Assembly: GCA_031553655.1 (NCBI GenBank)
Contig: JAVBLG010000038.1
Location: 1 to 8,790 of the forward strand
Length of the DNA: 8,790 nt
Reading direction: 5' to 3'
From: JAVBLG01 sp031553655
GTDB lineage: Bacteria; Desulfobacterota; Desulfovibrionia; Desulfovibrionales; Desulfovibrionaceae
A program made the translations under genes and the position numbers. Positions within the stretch are counted from its first letter, which is position 1; each line of letters begins with the position of its first letter. Of the stretch, positions 5,226 to 8,790 are shown piece by piece. The notes below the pieces were generated by a model, which was not told where the DNA came from, did no database searches, and saw only the letters and a program-made list of their open reading frames with translations.

Positions 5226-6785
5226 TCATTGCCCACCACGCAAAGGATAAATTGTTGAGTGCCCGTCTTTTTGCAATTGCAGTTCATTAACCCCAATGGC
5301 TTCCACCACCCAGCCTCCGGGAAGCTGCCCGCCTTCAAAAATACGCTCGCCGCTTTTGAGGCTTACAAAACGCAAAGGCTTCATGGTTACCCCCACCACG
5401 GTAAAACCGCCCGGGCCCGGCGGCGGCCTCAGAGAAGCTCTCTGCTCCTGACTTTTGCCCGGCTTGTCCGGAGAGGCGGATTGAGCGGGTCGGTTGGGAG
5501 AATTCCACACTTCAAAAGGGATATTCACGCCCATTTCCTTCTGGGCCACAGCCAGCAGACCAGCCAATCGCCAGCGCTGCTCCTGGGAAAAGCCCCCGGA
5601 AATCAAAACTTTGCCAGGAAGATAAACTATATCCACAAAATCCAGACCTTCACGGGCCAATTCGGGCATCAGCCGCCCGGTAATCTCGTCGGCATGAAAA
5701 ATTTTGCGTTCCAGCCTGGGGTTGGCCGAGTCCGGTTCCGGCAGCACTCCCGACGGCAAATCGGCGCGCAATCCGGAAAAGGCTTTTTCCTCGATCATAT
5801 CGTCTTTCACATATCCCGACACGGTAAGCGTATTCACGCCATTGGGAGCGCTTTCTCTGGCTTCCAGAAACAACCCGCGGCTGTTAAAGCCGTTTTCCAC
5901 CGCCCTGGCCCGGTCGCCGCGCACGGCAACGTCCAGATAAACTGGATAATGCAACCTTTGTACCACAGACAAAAGGCGGGCGCGCTCCGCATCATCGTCC
6001 AATTCTCCGCTGACCATAATTCCCCGCGCGTCCTTGTGCGCCCGCAGTTTGGCAAATCCGTCCCGCCGCAAAAGCTCGTCAAGGCGTATAGCCCGTTCTT
6101 CCGGATTACTTAGCTGGCCGTGAAAGCTCAAAGTTATGGCGCATACCGCCAAAATGGACAAAAGCAGGCCGGGACGGGCGAAAAAGCGCCTCCGCTCTGT
6201 CACAGAATCGGAGTTTTCGGCCATTTGCACGTCTGGATATCCACCGCCAACCGCGTTGGCAGCCTCCGAAGTTGCGGCAACCATGTTTGCCGCCTTTGGC
6301 GAGGTTCCGACCCGCGCGGCGTCGCCCCGCGCATCCTTCCCCGGTTCATCCGCATCAGCCTCCGCGCCTTCACCATGTGGCAAGCCCGCCGCCAAAACAG
6401 TTCCGGCCGTTAACATATCCAGGGCGGCCAAGCTTTCGGCCATTTTACGCCAGCGTTCAGGGGCTGAAACGGCCTCCACTTCTGAAAGCCAGGCCAGAAG
6501 AGTACTTCCAGCCACAAAAAGCGTTCCGGCGGGCAGAGGACCGGTCTCGATCCCTTTTCCGGCTACGCTTACCTGCCCTTCCAGAGGAGCATAAAATAGT
6601 TCCATTCCCTTTTCGCCGGGGCTGACGACGAATTCGGCATGCCTCGGAGCCATGGCCACGTCGTGAAAAATTAAATCGCAAGAGTCGTCCGTTCCCGCCA
6701 CCCAAACGCCCTCGGCAAGCGGCAACTCGGCCCCGATATGCGGTCCGGAAAATACGCGCAGAAGAACTCCCGCCGCCCTGTTCAC
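5226..6785 (-). CDS. sctD: Type III secretion inner-membrane ring protein SctD (YscD family), extended C-terminus
   Basis: SctD is a single-pass inner-membrane protein. Its periplasmic part forms the outer of the two inner-membrane rings and contacts the secretin; its cytoplasmic FHA domain meets the sorting platform through SctK. Visible layout of the 519 residues: FHA-like domain 1-100, low-complexity Ala/Gly/Asp linker about 125-195, basic stop 'RRR' at 198-200, membrane helix about 205-222, then small periplasmic ring-building domains (BON-like pieces near 255-290, 318-345 and 388-425). After a Pro/Ser-rich linker (430-460) there is an extra beta-rich domain (461-519). YscD and PscD are about 420-430 residues, so this protein is roughly 90 longer. 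The start is GTG at 6785 inside a GTGA overlap with the sctC stop, with AGGAAG 7 nt upstream. Identity rests on architecture and position between sctC and the needle genes. Confidence 0.93.
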   Translation of the reverse strand: MNRAAGVLLRVFSGPHIGAELPLAEGVWVAGTDDSCDLIFHDVAMAPRHAEFVVSPGEKGMELFYAPLEGQVSVAGKGIETGPLPAGTLFVAGSTLLAWLSEVEAVSAPERWRKMAESLAALDMLTAGTVLAAGLPHGEGAEADADEPGKDARGDAARVGTSPKAANMVAATSEAANAVGGGYPDVQMAENSDSVTERRRFFARPGLLLSILAVCAITLSFHGQLSNPEERAIRLDELLRRDGFAKLRAHKDARGIMVSGELDDDAERARLLSVVQRLHYPVYLDVAVRGDRARAVENGFNSRGLFLEARESAPNGVNTLTVSGYVKDDMIEEKAFSGLRADLPSGVLPEPDSANPRLERKIFHADEITGRLMPELAREGLDFVDIVYLPGKVLISGGFSQEQRWRLAGLLAVAQKEMGVNIPFEVWNSPNRPAQSASPDKPGKSQEQRASLRPPPGPGGFTVVGVTMKPLRFVSLKSGERIFEGGQLPGGWVVEAIGVNELQLQKDGHSTIYPLRGGQ

Positions 6786-8581
6786 GGTTTATCTTCCTCG
6801 TGGCGTGGCCAAATACGCGCGCAGCCGGAACGCTTGACCGCAGGCTCCCGATCTTCGTATCCGGCCTGGGTGGGCGACTGATGAAAGCTTGGCTCGTCAA
6901 CGCGCTCAGGCACCTTGGGCAAATCATTGATGCCGATCACTTTGGGAGTGATTAGAATAAGGCGCTCCACCCGCTTGGTATTATAAGATGTGGTCTTAAA
7001 CAGATGCCCCAGAATCGGGATATGCATAAGCACAGGAATACCACTGACATCATTAGTTTTTTTCTCGTAATAATAGCCGCCTATGAGCAGGCTTTCGCCC
7101 GCGCCCACAATGGCCTGGGTGTTGATTGTGGTCTGCTTTATGGGATCCGGCGGTTGCCCGGCCTTAAGCGGCGCGGTTGAAGCGCTGTTGCTTTGGGCGT
7201 CCTGCACGTTCACCGCCAGCTTGATCACCGCGCGGCCGTCTTTTTCGCGGATAATGTGTGGGGTTACTTTGAGTACAGTTCCGGCTTCAACCTTGTAAAG
7301 ATCCGTGGCCTGATAGCCTTCCACGGTTACATAATAAGTAGTTGTATTTTCCAGCGAGGCCTGCACATTGTCCACGGTAAGCACCGAAGGCTTACCGAGC
7401 ACCCTGGCATTGCCCTTCGATTCCAGAGCGGTGACTCTGGCCAAAAAATAATCAGCCCCGTGAGTGTAGATGGTGGAAAGGGAAAGCCCGGTGGTGGTTA
7501 TTGTGCCCGGCGTGGGTATCGGGCGGAAAACAGCGGCTCCGGAGCCGAGCTCGCCGCCAGCTCCCCAGCCGCTCTGCCCCTTTACACCGCCCTGATAATT
7601 GATGCCCAACTCCTGGGTATTGTCCACATCAATATCCACTATGGCGGCATGTATTTCCACCAGTTCCACGGGCACATCCAGGTCTTTGATTACTTTTTCA
7701 TAGTACGGCATGCGGTAGGCGCTGTCGGAAACAACCACCGAATTCACTCTGGAATCGGCCATAATGTTCACGCCGGGATGCGAGTCCGCCGTTGCCGCTC
7801 CGGACTGGCTCTGACCTGAGGCCGAGGCATCCTCCCGTCCCCCCTCGCGGCCCATGGCGATCATCCCGGTGCCGTTGAGCTTGCTCTGGGCGGACGGTTC
7901 CTGGCGTACCGAAGTTCCCTGATGGCCGCCACCGCGCGGACCCCCCAACATGGCCCGCAAAATGGAAGCCACGCCGGGCACGGTTATGTTCTTGCCCATG
8001 CTTTGCAGGCTGATGTCGTCCGCCCAGGCGTATTTGAGGGGAAAAACCCGCATCACCACATTGCCGCCCTGCGCGGCCTCCAGAGCCTGAGCCGCGCTGA
8101 CTATGCGGTTTACATAATCCGGCGGGCCGAAAACGCGGATTATGCTTCCGGCCAGTCTGGGATAAAGCTGCTGGGAAAACAGCCCCGATTGCGCCATCAT
8201 ACTGAACATGGACTGCGCGGCCATGGTCTTCGGAGTGATGAAGGCCTCGGTTCTTTCTTCTTCACTGTAAAAATGCAGTGTGGTGTCCCTGATATACCAA
8301 TTGACCTTGTAAGCGGCCTCAATGCCGCCCAAAAATTCAGCTGGCGAAACATTGGTGAAACGCCCGCTGATGGAACCTTTCACCGCCAGGGTGACTGACC
8401 CGGCCAAACCCTGGGATCGGGCAAAGCTCAAAAGCACGGCGGGAAGATCTTGTCTTTCGGCATAGTGGGTGAACGGGCGGGAAAGAGCGGCGGGCGTACG
8501 GGCAGCGCCAAAAGCCGCATCAGGGCGGCAAAAGGAAAACAGCAATAAAATAAAAACAAACAATTTTAAAATATTGGACAA
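6782..8581 (-). CDS. sctC: Type III secretion outer-membrane secretin SctC (YscC family)
   Basis: SctC forms the multimeric outer-membrane channel through which the needle passes. The 599-residue product opens with a hydrophobic signal peptide (about residues 4-18, likely cut near AFG/A at 25-26). Periplasmic N domains follow: N0 about 35-105, N1 about 110-175 and N3 about 175-305, the last carrying a Gly/Ser-rich insertion at 212-268. The secretin core is about 306-550, with the typical 'VELVEIHAAIVDIDVDNTQELGINY' region starting at 305 and the family signature around 'GIPVLMHIPILGHLF' (514-528). A polar tail of about 50 residues (551-599) is where some Ysc-type secretins bind a pilotin. The start is TTG at 8581, chosen because AGGAG lies 5 nt upstream and no ATG is nearby. 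It is the first gene of the operon and its stop overlaps sctD by 4 bp. The family is certain; the exact cleavage site is inferred. Confidence 0.97.
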   Translation of the reverse strand: MSNILKLFVFILLLFSFCRPDAAFGAARTPAALSRPFTHYAERQDLPAVLLSFARSQGLAGSVTLAVKGSISGRFTNVSPAEFLGGIEAAYKVNWYIRDTTLHFYSEEERTEAFITPKTMAAQSMFSMMAQSGLFSQQLYPRLAGSIIRVFGPPDYVNRIVSAAQALEAAQGGNVVMRVFPLKYAWADDISLQSMGKNITVPGVASILRAMLGGPRGGGHQGTSVRQEPSAQSKLNGTGMIAMGREGGREDASASGQSQSGAATADSHPGVNIMADSRVNSVVVSDSAYRMPYYEKVIKDLDVPVELVEIHAAIVDIDVDNTQELGINYQGGVKGQSGWGAGGELGSGAAVFRPIPTPGTITTTGLSLSTIYTHGADYFLARVTALESKGNARVLGKPSVLTVDNVQASLENTTTYYVTVEGYQATDLYKVEAGTVLKVTPHIIREKDGRAVIKLAVNVQDAQSNSASTAPLKAGQPPDPIKQTTINTQAIVGAGESLLIGGYYYEKKTNDVSGIPVLMHIPILGHLFKTTSYNTKRVERLILITPKVIGINDLPKVPERVDEPSFHQSPTQAGYEDREPAVKRSGCARIWPRHEEDKP

Positions 8582-8586
8582 TGTAT

Positions 8587-8591
8587 CTCCT
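8587..8591 (-). promoter_or_regulatory. Ribosome binding site fixing the TTG start of sctC
   Basis: AGGAG ends 5 nt before the TTG at 8581. No ATG or GTG in the sctC frame lies near it, and the encoded protein begins directly with a signal peptide. This site is what decides the unusual start codon. Confidence 0.8.
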
Positions 8592-8593
8592 AT

Positions 8594-8604
8594 AGCATTT
8601 CGCT
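8594..8604. repeat. 11-bp dyad AGCATTTCGCT, copy 1
   Basis: This is an exact 11-bp repeat whose other copy is at 8769-8779. Each copy is itself a short dyad (AGC, 5 bp, GCT). This copy lies at the predicted transcription start of sctC, a usual place for an operator. The function is inferred from position only. Confidence 0.5.
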
Positions 8605-8610
8605 TTTTAA

Positions 8611-8639
8611 ATTATCCATTACCTAAAACTGTTTTTTAA
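8611..8639 (-). promoter_or_regulatory. Candidate sigma70-type promoter of the sct operon
   Basis: On the minus strand, TTAAAA (8639-8634) and GATAAT (8616-8611) are separated by 17 bp, matching the TTGACA and TATAAT consensus at 4 of 6 and 5 of 6 positions. Transcription would start near 8604, giving a leader of about 23 nt that contains the sctC ribosome site. The area is AT-rich and chance matches are common, so this is a candidate only. Confidence 0.45.
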
Positions 8640-8661
8640 GAATTAAGGCTGATTGTCCTGC

Positions 8662-8680
8662 GCCGCCTTTCACCGGCGGC
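8662..8680. repeat. Hairpin 1 of the upstream array
   Basis: GCCGCC (8662-8667) and GGCGGC (8675-8680) form a 6-bp G/C stem with a 7-nt loop. The same arms can also pair with those of the hairpin at 8701-8715. Confidence 0.65.
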
Positions 8681-8700
8681 TCGGAATAGCATGTTATTAC

Positions 8701-8715
8701 GGCGGCTTCGCCGCC
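8701..8715. repeat. Hairpin 2 of the upstream array
   Basis: GGCGGC, TTC, GCCGCC form a 6-bp stem with a 3-nt loop, equivalent to a 5-bp stem closing on CTTCG. There is no T-tract after it on either strand, so it is not a simple intrinsic terminator. Confidence 0.7.
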
Positions 8716-8722
8716 TAAGTTA

Positions 8723-8739
8723 CGGACACTTTGTGTCCG
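8723..8739. repeat. Hairpin 3 of the upstream array
   Basis: CGGACAC (8723-8729) and GTGTCCG (8733-8739) form a perfect 7-bp stem around TTT. Confidence 0.7.
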
Positions 8740-8766
8740 GACGGCCCTGACAACGCACGGGCCGTC
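8740..8766. repeat. Hairpin 4 of the upstream array
   Basis: GACGGCCC (8740-8747) and GGGCCGTC (8759-8766) form a perfect 8-bp stem with an 11-nt loop. It directly abuts hairpin 3. Confidence 0.75.
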
Positions 8767-8768
8767 AG

Positions 8769-8779
8769 AGCATTTCGCT
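8769..8779. repeat. 11-bp dyad AGCATTTCGCT, copy 2
   Basis: This is the second exact copy, 175 bp from the first. Here the dyad arms extend by 1 bp to GAGC-ATTTC-GCTC (8768-8780). The pair encloses the hairpin array and the promoter. Confidence 0.5.
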
Positions 8780-8790
8780 CATTTCATTCG

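Larger units (their letters stand above)
8582..8790. other. Gene-free leader upstream of sctC
   Basis: These 209 bp contain no credible coding frame on either strand. The half next to sctC (8582-8660) is AT-rich and holds a candidate promoter and the ribosome site. The distal half (8661-8790) is GC-rich and made almost entirely of hairpins. Whether an upstream gene ends or diverges beyond the window cannot be seen. Confidence 0.85.

Noticed and set aside
5259..6113. Plus-strand open frame of 284 codons opposite sctD
   Set aside because: It is antisense to sctD, has no ribosome site, and shows the same low-quality His/Gln/Phe-rich composition.
7193..7819. Plus-strand open frame of 208 codons opposite sctC
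   Set aside because: It mirrors the conserved secretin core and has no independent coding signature.
8582..8790. Hairpin array as a CRISPR array or tRNA
   Set aside because: The units differ in sequence and spacing, there are no unique spacers of constant length, and no cloverleaf can be drawn.

Overview
The window holds the proximal part of a type III secretion system (injectisome) operon, entirely on the minus strand. Read 5' to 3' along the transcript, the order is sctC, sctD, yscE-like, sctF, yscG-like, sctI, sctJ, sctK, sctL, sctN. This is the gene order of the Yersinia/Pseudomonas Ysc-Psc family (C-D-E-F-G-(H)-I-J-K-L), with the ATPase gene sctN joined directly to its end. The presence of yscE-, yscG- and yscK-like genes, and of an FHA domain on SctD, points to the Ysc family and away from SPI-1, SPI-2, Hrp or flagellar systems. 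No plasmid, phage or transposase gene is visible.

The organism is probably a Gram-negative bacterium. The secretin, the lipoprotein SctJ, the fairly GC-rich codons, the strong AGGAG ribosome sites and the G/C-tract intergenic pieces would suit a Desulfovibrionaceae-type deltaproteobacterium. That assignment is an impression from the sequence, not a search result.

Layout, right to left. 8582-8790 is a gene-free leader with a row of four G/C-rich hairpins, a plausible sigma70-type promoter (about 8639-8611) and an 11-bp dyad that occurs twice, once at the predicted transcription start. sctC (TTG start) and sctD (GTG start) overlap by 4 bp and build the outer-membrane secretin and the outer inner-membrane ring. 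A 65-bp gap, a YscE-like co-chaperone, a 70-bp gap with two hairpins, the needle subunit sctF and the YscG-like chaperone follow; E and G proteins hold unpolymerised needle subunit in the Ysc family. A 113-bp AT-rich gap stands where Yersinia carries yscH. Then come the inner rod (sctI), the inner-ring lipoprotein (sctJ), and sctK, sctL and sctN, which form the cytoplasmic sorting platform and ATPase complex. J/K and K/L overlap and L/N are 12 bp apart, suggesting coupled translation. Downstream of sctN are a four-G-tract motif and a perfect 14-bp inverted repeat, suggesting a transcript end.

Not present here, and expected elsewhere if the system is complete: the export gate (sctR, S, T, U, V), sctQ, sctO, sctP, translocators, effectors and a pilotin. 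The cluster is a recognisable known system. The unusual points are the extended SctD C-terminus, a long SctI, a four-cysteine cluster in SctK, and RNA/DNA structures in the gaps.
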